DNA of 31,883 nt from an uncultured Eubacteriales bacterium (GTDB taxonomy: Bacteria; Bacillota; Clostridia; Oscillospirales; Butyricicoccaceae). Shown piece after piece: positions 8,612 to 16,458 of the stretch; positions within the stretch are counted from its first letter, which is position 1, and every line of letters starts with the position of its first letter. The notes under the pieces are model-generated. The model saw nothing but the letters and a program-made list of their open reading frames with translations, did not search any database and was not told the DNA's origin. The stretch is taken from the NCBI GenBank assembly GCA_905199135.1, contig CAJKFC010000010.1, positions 1 to 31,883 on the forward strand, given 5' to 3'. The translations under genes were made by a program, and so were the position numbers.

Positions 8612-8625
8612 CGTACAAAGTTTCG
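8612..8625 (+). promoter_or_regulatory. Possible LexA (SOS) operator of uvrBA
   Basis: CGTACAAAGTTTCG matches 8 of 10 fixed positions of the Firmicute LexA/DinR box CGAAC-N4-GTTCG. It lies about 12 bases after the -10 hexamer, where a repressor would block transcription. uvrB and uvrA are classic LexA targets. The two mismatches (A to T at position 3, G to T at position 10) keep this tentative. Confidence 0.4.
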
Positions 8626-8665
8626 TTTTGCATATAAATCAGAGTTTACTGTAAGGGAGGGCAAT

Positions 8666-10630
8666 ATGGATAAGTTTGAGCTTGTCTCAGATTTCAAGCC
8701 GATGGGCGATCAGCCGGAGGCGATAGATAAACTGGTTTTTGGTTTGAACAACGATTTTAAGGAACAGACTCTTCTGGGTGTCACAGGCTCGGGTAAAACA
8801 TTTACCATGGCCAATATAATAGAGAGGGTCAACAGACCGACTCTTGTTCTCACCCATAACAAAACTTTGGCGGCGCAGCTGTGCTCCGAGTTCAGAGAGT
8901 TTTTCCCGAATAACGCCGTCGAGTTTTTTGTATCCTATTACGATTACTTTCAGCCAGAAGCCTATGTGCCCTCCACCGACACATATATTGAAAAGGAATC
9001 GGATATAAACTCCGAGCTGGAAAGATTGCGACACTCGGCCACATCTTCGCTGTTTGAGAGAAGAGATGTCATAATCGTAGCTTCGGTCTCGTGTATCTAT
9101 TCTTTGGGTGACCCGATAGATTATAAATCGATGGTCATATCACTCAGAACAGGGCAGGAGAGAAACAGGGACGAGCTGTGCCGCAAGCTTGTCGAGATAC
9201 AGTATGAGAGAAACGATGTGGCTTTTGAACGCAACCGTTTCCGTGTGCGCGGAGATGTGGTGGAGATATATCCTGTCTATACCGATGAATTTGCGTACAG
9301 AGTTGAGTTTTTCGGCGATGAAATAGAGCGAATTTGTGAGATAAATCCCCTTCAGGGTACTGTGACGAGAATAGTCGATCACGCGGCAATATATCCCGCA
9401 TCACACTATGTAACTCCAAAGGACAAAATGGAGACGGCGCTCAAAGAGATAGAGGAGGAGATGAACAGACAGGTCGATTTCTTCAAGGAAAACGACAAGC
9501 TCATCGAGGCTCAGAGAATAAAGCAGAGGACAAGCTATGATATAGAGATGCTCCGAGAGATAGGCGTGTGTTCGGGCATAGAGAACTATTCGAGAGTACT
9601 TTCAGGCAGAGCGCCGGGAAGTACACCGTATACCCTTTTGGACTATGTTCCCAAGGATTTTCTCCTGTTTGTCGATGAATCCCATGTCATGCTGCCTCAG
9701 ATAAGAGCCATGTATCACGGCGACCGTTCAAGAAAGCAGGTGCTTGTCGACTATGGGTTCAGACTTCCGTCTGCCCTCGACAACAGACCGCTGACCTTTG
9801 ATGAGTTCAACGATAGGCTTAATCAGGTGATATATGTCAGCGCCACTCCGTCGGAGTATGAAAAGAGCCGTTCATCACAGATAGTGGAGCAGGTTATAAG
9901 ACCGACGGGACTTTTGGACCCCGAAGTCGAGGTAAGACCTGTCGAAGGTCAGATAGACGATCTCATCGAGGAGATAAGGGCGAGAGAAAAGAAAAATCAG
10001 AGGGTTTTTGTCACAACTCTCACCAAAAAGATGGCCGAGGATCTTACGGATTATCTGTCAAACAACGGCATCGCCGTGCGCTATATGCACTATGATGTGG
10101 GAACTATGGAGAGAATGGAGCTCATAAGAGATTTAAGACTGGGCGAGTATCAGGTGCTCGTCGGCATAAACCTTTTGAGAGAAGGTTTGGATATTCCCGA
10201 GGTCTCTCTTGTGGCGATACTTGACGCTGACAAGGAGGGCTTTTTGAGGTCGGAGACATCACTGATTCAGACGATAGGACGAGCGGCGAGAAACGCCGAC
10301 GGCAAGGTAATCCTCTACGCCGATACCATAACAGGCTCCATGGACAGAGCCATAACCGAAACCAACAGAAGACGCAAGATACAGATGGAATATAACCTCA
10401 AGCACGGCATAACTCCGAAAACCGTCACGAAAGAGGTTCGAGACATAATAGAGATATCACATGAGGCGGCGTCAAGGCTGCCCAAGGAGAGCAGAAAGAA
10501 GCTGGGCAAAAAGCAGAAAGAGGAAATGATAGCCAAGCTGACAAAGGATATGAAAGAGGCGGCAAAAATGCTGGAGTTTGAGCTGGCGGCCCAGATAAGA
10601 GACAAGATCAAGGAGCTTCAGAATCAATGA
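8666..10630 (+). CDS. uvrB: Excinuclease ABC subunit B (UvrB)
   Basis: A 654-residue protein, full length for UvrB. It is the damage-verifying helicase-like subunit that receives DNA from UvrA and recruits UvrC in nucleotide excision repair. Visible features in order: Walker A GVTGSGKTFT (~residue 38), the beta-hairpin region YYDYFQPEAYVPSTDTYIEK (~91-110) that inserts between DNA strands, Walker B-type DESHVMLPQ (~341), motif III VSATPSEYE, the C-terminal helicase motifs GINLLREGLDIPEVSL and QTIGRAARN, and a terminal UVR coiled hairpin (last ~40 residues, EFELAAQIRDKIKEL) that contacts UvrC. Its TGA overlaps the uvrA ATG (ATGA), giving a uvrBA operon. Possible LexA control is noted separately. 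Confidence 0.97.
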   Translation: MDKFELVSDFKPMGDQPEAIDKLVFGLNNDFKEQTLLGVTGSGKTFTMANIIERVNRPTLVLTHNKTLAAQLCSEFREFFPNNAVEFFVSYYDYFQPEAYVPSTDTYIEKESDINSELERLRHSATSSLFERRDVIIVASVSCIYSLGDPIDYKSMVISLRTGQERNRDELCRKLVEIQYERNDVAFERNRFRVRGDVVEIYPVYTDEFAYRVEFFGDEIERICEINPLQGTVTRIVDHAAIYPASHYVTPKDKMETALKEIEEEMNRQVDFFKENDKLIEAQRIKQRTSYDIEMLREIGVCSGIENYSRVLSGRAPGSTPYTLLDYVPKDFLLFVDESHVMLPQIRAMYHGDRSRKQVLVDYGFRLPSALDNRPLTFDEFNDRLNQVIYVSATPSEYEKSRSSQIVEQVIRPTGLLDPEVEVRPVEGQIDDLIEEIRAREKKNQRVFVTTLTKKMAEDLTDYLSNNGIAVRYMHYDVGTMERMELIRDLRLGEYQVLVGINLLREGLDIPEVSLVAILDADKEGFLRSETSLIQTIGRAARNADGKVILYADTITGSMDRAITETNRRRKIQMEYNLKHGITPKTVTKEVRDIIEISHEAASRLPKESRKKLGKKQKEEMIAKLTKDMKEAAKMLEFELAAQIRDKIKELQNQ

Positions 10631-13446
10631 GAGATAACATTTTCATAAAAGGAGCCAGAGAGCACAATCTGAAAAACATAGATGTCACAATTCCTCGTGA
10701 CAGCCTTACCGTCATAACCGGTATTTCGGGTTCGGGCAAGAGCTCGATCGCCTTTGACACAGTGTACGCCGAGGGACAGAGACGCTATGTAGAGAGCCTC
10801 AGCTCATATGCAAGACAGTTTTTAGGGCAGATGGAAAAACCCGATGTGGACTACATTGAGGGGCTTTCTCCCGCCATAGCCATAGATCAGAAGACAACAT
10901 CGAAAAACCCCAGGTCTACGGTGGGCACAGTTACCGAGATATACGACTATCTCAGGTTGCTGTGGGCGAGAGTGGGCACACCGCATTGTCCTAAATGCGG
11001 AAAAGAGATAAAGCAGCAGACAGTGGATCAGATAATAGATCAGCTTTTGGAGCTGCCCGAGGGCACGAGAGTACAGATACTCGCCCCTGTTATCAGGGGT
11101 AAAAAGGGAGAGCACCTGAAAATCTTTGAGGACGCAAGAAAGAGCGGTTATGTCAGAGTGAGAGCCGACGGCAGTATATACGATCTTTCGGAAGAGATAA
11201 AGCTGGACAAGAACAAAAAGCACAACATAGAGATCGTGGTAGACAGATTGGTCATCAAGCCGACGGTGCGTCAGAGAATGACCGACTCTGTGGAAATAGC
11301 GGCATCTCTTTCGGGAGGACTGATACTTGCCGATCTTGTCGGAGACAAGGAGATCATGTTTTCGCAGAATTACGCCTGCGAGGACTGCGGCATATCGATT
11401 GAGGAGCTCACTCCCCGTATGTTCTCTTTCAACAACCCATACGGAGCCTGTCCTGTGTGTACGGGAATAGGCGTCAAATATGAGATAGACCCCGAGAGAA
11501 TAATTCCCAACAAAAACCTCTCAATAAGAGGAGGAGCCATAAAGGCATCGGGATACGCCACTATGGATGAAAACGGAATCGCCATGGCTTACATGAAAGC
11601 CCTGTCGGAAAAATACGGCTTTTCCCTCGATGTTCCCGTTAAAGATCTGCCTAAAAATATCATAGATATTCTGATGTACGGCACAAAGGGAGAAAAACTC
11701 GTCCTTGACTGGAGCCATATGGGCGTTGTCAAGACATATACCCATGCGTTTGAAGGTATAGTAAAAAATCTTGAGAGAAGGTACAGAGAGACAAACAGCG
11801 AGGCCATGAAGGACGAGATAGAGGAGAGTATGAGCGCCGTGCCCTGCCCCGCCTGCCACGGAAAGAGATTAAAGCCCGAGGCTCTCGCCGTAACGGTGGG
11901 AGGAATAAGCATATCTGAGTTCTGTGAAAAAAGCGTAGTTCAGGCGCTGGATTTTATAGAAAACCTCGAGCTGACAGGTCAGAAAGCACAGATTGCCGAG
12001 AGAATACTCAAGGAGATAAAGGAAAGGCTCGGTTTCTTAAAGAGTGTCGGCTTGGAATATCTCACTCTTTCGAGAAATTCAGGTTCCCTTTCAGGCGGTG
12101 AAAGCCAGAGAATAAGGCTTGCAACACAGATAGGCTCTTTCCTTATGGGGGTTCTCTATATACTCGACGAGCCGTCCATCGGTCTACACCAAAGGGACAA
12201 TGAAAAACTTATCGCAACATTGAAAAGACTGAGAGATTTGGGAAATACTCTGCTCGTTGTAGAGCACGACGAGGACACCATGCTTGCCGCCGACTATGTC
12301 ATAGATGTGGGCCCGGGTGCGGGAATACACGGCGGACAGATTGTTGCTGCAGGCACAGTAGAGGATATAAAGAAGTGCAAAGGCTCTCATACGGGAGATT
12401 ATCTCAGCGGCAGAGAGAAAATTCCTGTGCCCAAAGAAAGACGAAAGGGCAACGGAAACGAGCTGGAGATAATCGGAGCTTCGGAGAACAACCTCAAAAA
12501 CATAAATGTGAAAATTCCTTTGGGAACATTCACCTGCGTAACCGGAGTTTCGGGCTCGGGCAAGAGTTCTCTTATAAACGAGATACTCCACAAAAAGCTT
12601 GCCGCCGACCTCAACGGAGCGAGAACAAGAGCGGGAAAGCACAAAGAGGTAAAAGGTCTTGAAAATCTCGACAAGGTTGTAAACATAGATCAGTCGCCCA
12701 TAGGCCGCACACCCCGTTCAAACCCCGCCACATACACCGGAGTTTTCGGAGATATCAGAGAGCTTTTCGCAAGCACTCAGGACGCAAAAGCCAGGGGATA
12801 CAACAGCGGCAGATTTTCCTTCAATGTGCGAGGCGGACGCTGCGAAGCCTGTACCGGCGACGGACTTTTGAAAATTGAGATGCACTTTTTGCCCGATATA
12901 TATGTACCCTGCGATGTCTGCAAGGGAAAGAGGTATAACAGGGAAACCCTTGAAGTCAAGTACAAAGGCAAGAACATTTCGGAAGTTCTTGATATGACGG
13001 TGACCGAAGCCCTGGAGTTTTTTGAGAATATTCCCAAGATACACCGCAAGCTGGCGACACTCAACGAGGTCGGTCTCGGATATATAAAGCTCGGACAGTC
13101 GTCCACAACACTTTCAGGCGGCGAGGCTCAGAGGGTCAAGCTTGCCACAGAGCTTTCGAGAAGAGCCACGGGAAGAACGATATATATTCTCGATGAGCCC
13201 ACCACGGGACTTCATGTGTACGATGTGCACAAGCTCATAGATGTGCTTCAGAAGCTTGTCGACACGGGGAATACCGTGGTTGTAATAGAACATAACCTCG
13301 ATGTCATAAAGACAGCCGATTATATCATAGATTTGGGCCCCGAAGGGGGAGATAAGGGTGGACAGATAGTCGCCTCCGGAACTCCTGAAGAAGTGGCAAA
13401 AGTCCAAAAATCCTACACAGGACAATATTTGAAAAAAATTTTGTAA
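10627..13446 (+). CDS. uvrA: Excinuclease ABC subunit A (UvrA)
   Basis: A 939-residue tandem ABC ATPase, the normal UvrA length. Two Walker A motifs are present (GISGSGKSSIAF near residue 31 and GVSGSGKSSLIN near 641), two signature motifs (LSGGESQRIRLA and LSGGEAQRVKLA) and two Walker B motifs (ILDEPSIGLHQRD and ILDEPTTGLHVYD). Zinc-binding cysteine pairs are visible in the first half (CEDCG ... CPVC) and in the second half (CEACTGDG ... CDVCKGKRY). The UvrB-binding region follows the first Walker A (RRYVESLSSYARQFLGQMEKPDVD). UvrA dimers scan DNA for bulky lesions and load UvrB. It starts within the uvrB stop codon; no terminator is visible between its stop and the pyrH promoter. Confidence 0.97.
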   Translation: MRDNIFIKGAREHNLKNIDVTIPRDSLTVITGISGSGKSSIAFDTVYAEGQRRYVESLSSYARQFLGQMEKPDVDYIEGLSPAIAIDQKTTSKNPRSTVGTVTEIYDYLRLLWARVGTPHCPKCGKEIKQQTVDQIIDQLLELPEGTRVQILAPVIRGKKGEHLKIFEDARKSGYVRVRADGSIYDLSEEIKLDKNKKHNIEIVVDRLVIKPTVRQRMTDSVEIAASLSGGLILADLVGDKEIMFSQNYACEDCGISIEELTPRMFSFNNPYGACPVCTGIGVKYEIDPERIIPNKNLSIRGGAIKASGYATMDENGIAMAYMKALSEKYGFSLDVPVKDLPKNIIDILMYGTKGEKLVLDWSHMGVVKTYTHAFEGIVKNLERRYRETNSEAMKDEIEESMSAVPCPACHGKRLKPEALAVTVGGISISEFCEKSVVQALDFIENLELTGQKAQIAERILKEIKERLGFLKSVGLEYLTLSRNSGSLSGGESQRIRLATQIGSFLMGVLYILDEPSIGLHQRDNEKLIATLKRLRDLGNTLLVVEHDEDTMLAADYVIDVGPGAGIHGGQIVAAGTVEDIKKCKGSHTGDYLSGREKIPVPKERRKGNGNELEIIGASENNLKNINVKIPLGTFTCVTGVSGSGKSSLINEILHKKLAADLNGARTRAGKHKEVKGLENLDKVVNIDQSPIGRTPRSNPATYTGVFGDIRELFASTQDAKARGYNSGRFSFNVRGGRCEACTGDGLLKIEMHFLPDIYVPCDVCKGKRYNRETLEVKYKGKNISEVLDMTVTEALEFFENIPKIHRKLATLNEVGLGYIKLGQSSTTLSGGEAQRVKLATELSRRATGRTIYILDEPTTGLHVYDVHKLIDVLQKLVDTGNTVVVIEHNLDVIKTADYIIDLGPEGGDKGGQIVASGTPEEVAKVQKSYTGQYLKKIL

Positions 13447-13472
13447 TACCTATGGAAATTTTTATTGGTTTA

Positions 13473-13481
13473 TGGTATAAT
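13473..13481 (+). promoter_or_regulatory. Extended -10 promoter upstream of pyrH
   Basis: TGGTATAAT: TG (13473-13474), one base, and TATAAT (13476-13481). No recognisable -35 lies at the usual distance, which is acceptable for extended -10 promoters. It is 27 bases after the uvrA stop and likely starts the pyrH-to-polC operon. Confidence 0.6.
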
Positions 13482-13534
13482 TCTTAAAAAAGTCATGCAA
13501 TGTTTTATTGCGTCGGGACTGTGAGGGATTTATT

Positions 13535-14254
13535 ATGGATACACCTAAATACAAAAGGGTTCTTTTGAAAATAAGCGGAGAAGTTCTCGGGGGCGAGAAA
13601 AAGTTCGGCCTCGATTTCGATGTCGTCAAAAAGGTGGCGGGAGCCATTAAAGATTGCGTCGAGATAGGTGCCGAAATAGGTGTTGTTGTCGGCGGAGGCA
13701 ACTTCTGGCGCGGCGTCAAAGACGGCAGCGGCAGAATGGAGCGTACAAGGGCAGACCACATGGGTATGCTTGCCACAACAATCAACGCTTTGGCTTTGGC
13801 CGATGTTTTGGAGAATATGGGAGTTCAGGTCAGAGTGCAGACAGGTATAGACATGCACAAGATCGCAGAGCCATATATAAGGCTCAAGGCTATTTCTCAT
13901 CTTGAGAAAAAGCGCGTGGTCATATTTGCCTGCGGCACCGGAAATCCGTTCTTTTCCACAGATACGGCTGCAGCTTTGAGAGCTGCCGAGATAAACGCCG
14001 AAGCCATACTTTTGGCTAAAAACATAGACGGAATATATACGGCAGATCCCAATAAGGATCCGAACGCAGAAAAAATAGACGAGATCACATATAACGAAGT
14101 CCTTTACAGAGGTCTTGCGGTTATGGATTCCACCGCCACATCTCTCTCCATGGACAACGGTATACCGATTATCGTATTCGCTCTCAGGGACACCAACAAT
14201 ATCAAGAGAGTTCTCATGGGCGAAAAAATAGGAACGCTGGTAAAGGCGAAATAA
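13535..14254 (+). CDS. pyrH: UMP kinase (uridylate kinase)
   Basis: A 239-residue amino acid kinase family protein, typical PyrH length. It phosphorylates UMP to UDP with ATP as a hexameric cytosolic enzyme. Family motifs are RVLLKISGEVLGG at the N-terminus, VVVGGGNFWRG, the loop DHMGMLATTINALALAD, the uridine-binding CGTGNPFFSTDTAAALRA, and NIDGIYTADPNKDP. The frame is open from a TTG at 13508, but ATG 13535 is preferred: it has GAGGG at 13523-13527, seven bases upstream, and matches where the family begins. The gene is first in the long housekeeping operon and is followed by frr after 49 bases. Unlike the common arrangement, rpsB and tsf are not upstream; uvrA is. Confidence 0.95.
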   Translation: MDTPKYKRVLLKISGEVLGGEKKFGLDFDVVKKVAGAIKDCVEIGAEIGVVVGGGNFWRGVKDGSGRMERTRADHMGMLATTINALALADVLENMGVQVRVQTGIDMHKIAEPYIRLKAISHLEKKRVVIFACGTGNPFFSTDTAAALRAAEINAEAILLAKNIDGIYTADPNKDPNAEKIDEITYNEVLYRGLAVMDSTATSLSMDNGIPIIVFALRDTNNIKRVLMGEKIGTLVKAK

Positions 14255-14303
14255 TTTTGCAAAGACCATTCTGCAATAAATAAAAATACAGGAGGCTTTT
14301 TTC

Positions 14304-14861
14304 ATGGCTAAAGAAGAATACAAGATTTACAGCGATAAGATGGCTAAAACCATTGATTCTCTCAGACACGAATTTACTACGATCCGCGCAGGACGCGCCA
14401 ATCCCGGCGTTTTGGATAAGCTCACAATCGAATATTTCGGAGCTATTACACCCGTAAATCAGATCGGCTCAATCTCTGTGCCCGAGCCCCGTACCCTTGC
14501 TATCCAGCCTTGGGACGCCAGCGCTCTCAAGCTCATTGAAAAGGCAATTTTGGCATCTGACATAGGAATCACTCCTCAGAATGACGGCAAAATTATCCGC
14601 CTCACATTCCCGCCTCTCACAGAGGAGAGAAGAAAAGACCTTATTAAAACAGTCCGCAAGTACGGCGAAGAGGCCAAGGTTTCTGCAAGAAACACACGCA
14701 GAGACGCTATGGACAAGTTTAAGGACATGAAGAAAAAGGGCGAGATGACAGAGGACGATCTCAAGGACGCTGAAAAAGAGATGCAGAATCTCGTTGACAA
14801 GGCCTGCAAGGATATCGATGCCGAAGTTCAAAAAAAAGAAAAAGAATTGTCAGAAATCTAA
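14304..14861 (+). CDS. frr: Ribosome recycling factor
   Basis: A 185-residue protein of canonical RRF length. With EF-G and IF3 it splits post-termination ribosomes so that they can be reused. Recognisable stretches are the N-terminal helix with TIRAGRANPGVLDKLTIEYFG, the domain II segment PVNQIGSISVPEPRTLAIQPWD, LTEERRKDLIKTVRKYGEEAKVSARNTRRDAMDKFK, and a charged C-terminal helix ending KKEKELSEI, which together make the L-shaped three-helix bundle. The ribosome binding site AGGAGG at 14290-14295 lies 8 bases before the ATG. The gene sits between pyrH and uppS, a very conserved bacterial order. A strong hairpin follows its stop (see 14879-14902). Confidence 0.97.
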   Translation: MAKEEYKIYSDKMAKTIDSLRHEFTTIRAGRANPGVLDKLTIEYFGAITPVNQIGSISVPEPRTLAIQPWDASALKLIEKAILASDIGITPQNDGKIIRLTFPPLTEERRKDLIKTVRKYGEEAKVSARNTRRDAMDKFKDMKKKGEMTEDDLKDAEKEMQNLVDKACKDIDAEVQKKEKELSEI

Positions 14862-14878
14862 GTTAATATAATAACAGG

Positions 14879-14902
14879 AGGGCGGGGAGGAGTCTCCGCC
14901 CT
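14879..14902 (+). other. Strong hairpin in the frr-uppS intergenic gap
   Basis: AGGGCGGGGA (14879-14888), loop GGAG, and TCTCCGCCCT (14893-14902) form a 10-bp stem with one G-U pair. No U-run follows, so it is not a standard terminator. The 5' arm overlaps an AGGAGG (14876-14881) that has no start codon at a usable distance. It could be an attenuator, an RNA-processing or a stability element; the role is unknown. Confidence 0.6.
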
Positions 14903-14923
14903 GCATAGTTTAAAGGTAATGAT

Positions 14924-15643
14924 ATGAGTATAAATGATGTGCAGAAACCCGACATGAAGAGACTGCCTGTGCATATAGCCGCCATTATGGACGGAAACGG
15001 CAGGTGGGCAACAAAAAGAATGCTGCCCAGAACTGTGGGACATAAGGCGGGAAGCGAAACTTTCAGGAAAATATCGGAATATTTAAACGAGCTGGGAATA
15101 AAATATTTCACGGTATATGCTTTTTCAACGGAAAATTGGAAAAGACCTAAAGAAGAAGTAGATGCCATAATGAGGCTTCTGAAAGAATATCTTTTGGAGG
15201 CTATAAGAGACATGGCAGAAAAAAATATCAGGCTCACCTTTTTCGGAGACCTTTCTCCGCTGTCGTCTGAACTCAAGAAGCTTATAGCACAAACTGACGA
15301 AATTTCTAAAAAATGTACGGGACTTTGCGTAAATGTATGCCTTAACTACGGCGGCAGAGATGAAATCAAAAACGCAGTCAAAAAGATGATGCAGGATGGT
15401 ATATCACCTGAGGATGTGGATGAAAGCCTTATCGGAAAATACCTGTATTCAAAGGGCATACCCGACCCCGATCTCATAATCAGACCGGGAGGAGAGCTGA
15501 GAATATCAAACTTCCTTTTGTGGCAGTGCGCGTACAGCGAATTTTATTTTACCGATACTCTGTGGCCCGACATGGATGAAAGGGAGATAGACAGAGCCAT
15601 CATCAGCTTTCAGCAGAGAAAAAGAAGATTCGGAGGAATTTAA
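14924..15643 (+). CDS. uppS: Isoprenyl transferase (undecaprenyl diphosphate synthase)
   Basis: A 239-residue cis-prenyltransferase, typical length. It extends farnesyl diphosphate with isopentenyl diphosphate to make the C55 undecaprenyl diphosphate carrier for peptidoglycan. Conserved regions: HIAAIMDGNGRWATKR with the catalytic Asp and the diphosphate-binding loop, YAFSTENWKRP, CLNYGGRDEI, and the C-terminal RPGGELRISNFLLWQCAYSEFYFTD, TLWPD. It feeds on isoprenoids from the MEP route, of which dxr and ispG are in the same operon. The ATG at 14924 has only a weak AAAGGT upstream, which is notable given the hairpin 21 bases earlier. The stop is one base before the TTG start of cdsA. Confidence 0.96.
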   Translation: MSINDVQKPDMKRLPVHIAAIMDGNGRWATKRMLPRTVGHKAGSETFRKISEYLNELGIKYFTVYAFSTENWKRPKEEVDAIMRLLKEYLLEAIRDMAEKNIRLTFFGDLSPLSSELKKLIAQTDEISKKCTGLCVNVCLNYGGRDEIKNAVKKMMQDGISPEDVDESLIGKYLYSKGIPDPDLIIRPGGELRISNFLLWQCAYSEFYFTDTLWPDMDEREIDRAIISFQQRKRRFGGI

Positions 15644-15644
15644 G

Positions 15645-16448
15645 TTGAGACAGAGACTGATAACTTCTTTGGTGGGCCTTGCGGTATTTTTTGCCGTTCT
15701 TTATGGCCTTCCTGTAAAAGGAATAGTGATGGTTTTTGCCCTGCTTTGTGCCATAGCGTCCTTCGAAATGTGTTCAATAAACAAAGGACTTTCGGCCAGC
15801 AAGAGTTTTATGGCCATATCTGCCGTCATGGGCGGCCTTGTTCCCATAGCGGTAGTGGCTGGGGGAATAAGCTATGTAGCGGTTCTGATGCTGGTACATA
15901 TTGCTGTAATTTCGATATTTGCCATAATAAAGGCCGTAGAATTCACAAAAGGAAGGTTTATACAGAGTTTTGTCGGAACCTTTGTTGTGACATATCTTCT
16001 TTCGGCAGTTATGAAAATATTTATCTTTGCCGAAAACGGCAAGCTGTGCGTGTTACTTCCCTTTGCCATAGCATGGCTGACCGATGTCTTTGCCCAGCAG
16101 GTGGGAATGAGGTTTGGAAAGAAAAAACTCTGCCCCAAAATCAGCCCTAAAAAAACCGTTGCAGGCTCGGTGGGAGGCCTTTTCGGAGGTGTCTTCGGAG
16201 CGGTAGCCATAGGACTTATTTTCCCACAGATAGGAATAGGTGTATGGGATTTGATTCTGATGGGATTTTTCGGTTCGATAATTTCCCAGATAGGAGACCT
16301 CTCAATGTCGATGGCAAAGAGACTCAATGATGTCAAGGATTTCGGGAATATATTCCCGGGACACGGCGGCGTGCTCGACAGATTTGACAGCGTCATGTTG
16401 GCCGCTCCCTTTGTTGAATTGATACTCAGGAATTTGGACATAATGTAA
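15645..16448 (+). CDS. cdsA: Phosphatidate cytidylyltransferase (CDP-diglyceride synthase)
   Basis: A 267-residue integral membrane enzyme, normal length, making CDP-diacylglycerol from phosphatidic acid and CTP for phospholipid synthesis. About seven to eight hydrophobic segments are visible. The C-terminal signature is complete: GDLSMSMAKRLNDVKDFGNIFPGHGGVLDRFDS, i.e. S-x2-K-R-x4-K-D-x5-P-GHGG-x2-D-R-x-D with the metal-binding aspartates. The start is TTG at 15645, chosen because GGAGG at 15632-15636 lies 8 bases upstream and the uppS stop (15641-15643) is immediately before it; no ATG fits. It is translationally linked with uppS and is followed by dxr after 10 bases. Confidence 0.94.
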   Translation: MRQRLITSLVGLAVFFAVLYGLPVKGIVMVFALLCAIASFEMCSINKGLSASKSFMAISAVMGGLVPIAVVAGGISYVAVLMLVHIAVISIFAIIKAVEFTKGRFIQSFVGTFVVTYLLSAVMKIFIFAENGKLCVLLPFAIAWLTDVFAQQVGMRFGKKKLCPKISPKKTVAGSVGGLFGGVFGAVAIGLIFPQIGIGVWDLILMGFFGSIISQIGDLSMSMAKRLNDVKDFGNIFPGHGGVLDRFDSVMLAAPFVELILRNLDIM

Positions 16449-16458
16449 TTATAGAGAA

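Noticed and set aside
14264..14280. TTGCA...TGCAA inverted repeat between pyrH and frr as a terminator or operator
   Set aside because: Only five base pairs with a ten-base loop and no T run; too weak to support a function.
13505..14323. 272-codon minus-strand open frame over pyrH and the start of frr
   Set aside because: Antisense shadow of pyrH and of the frr leader; no motif or start signal.
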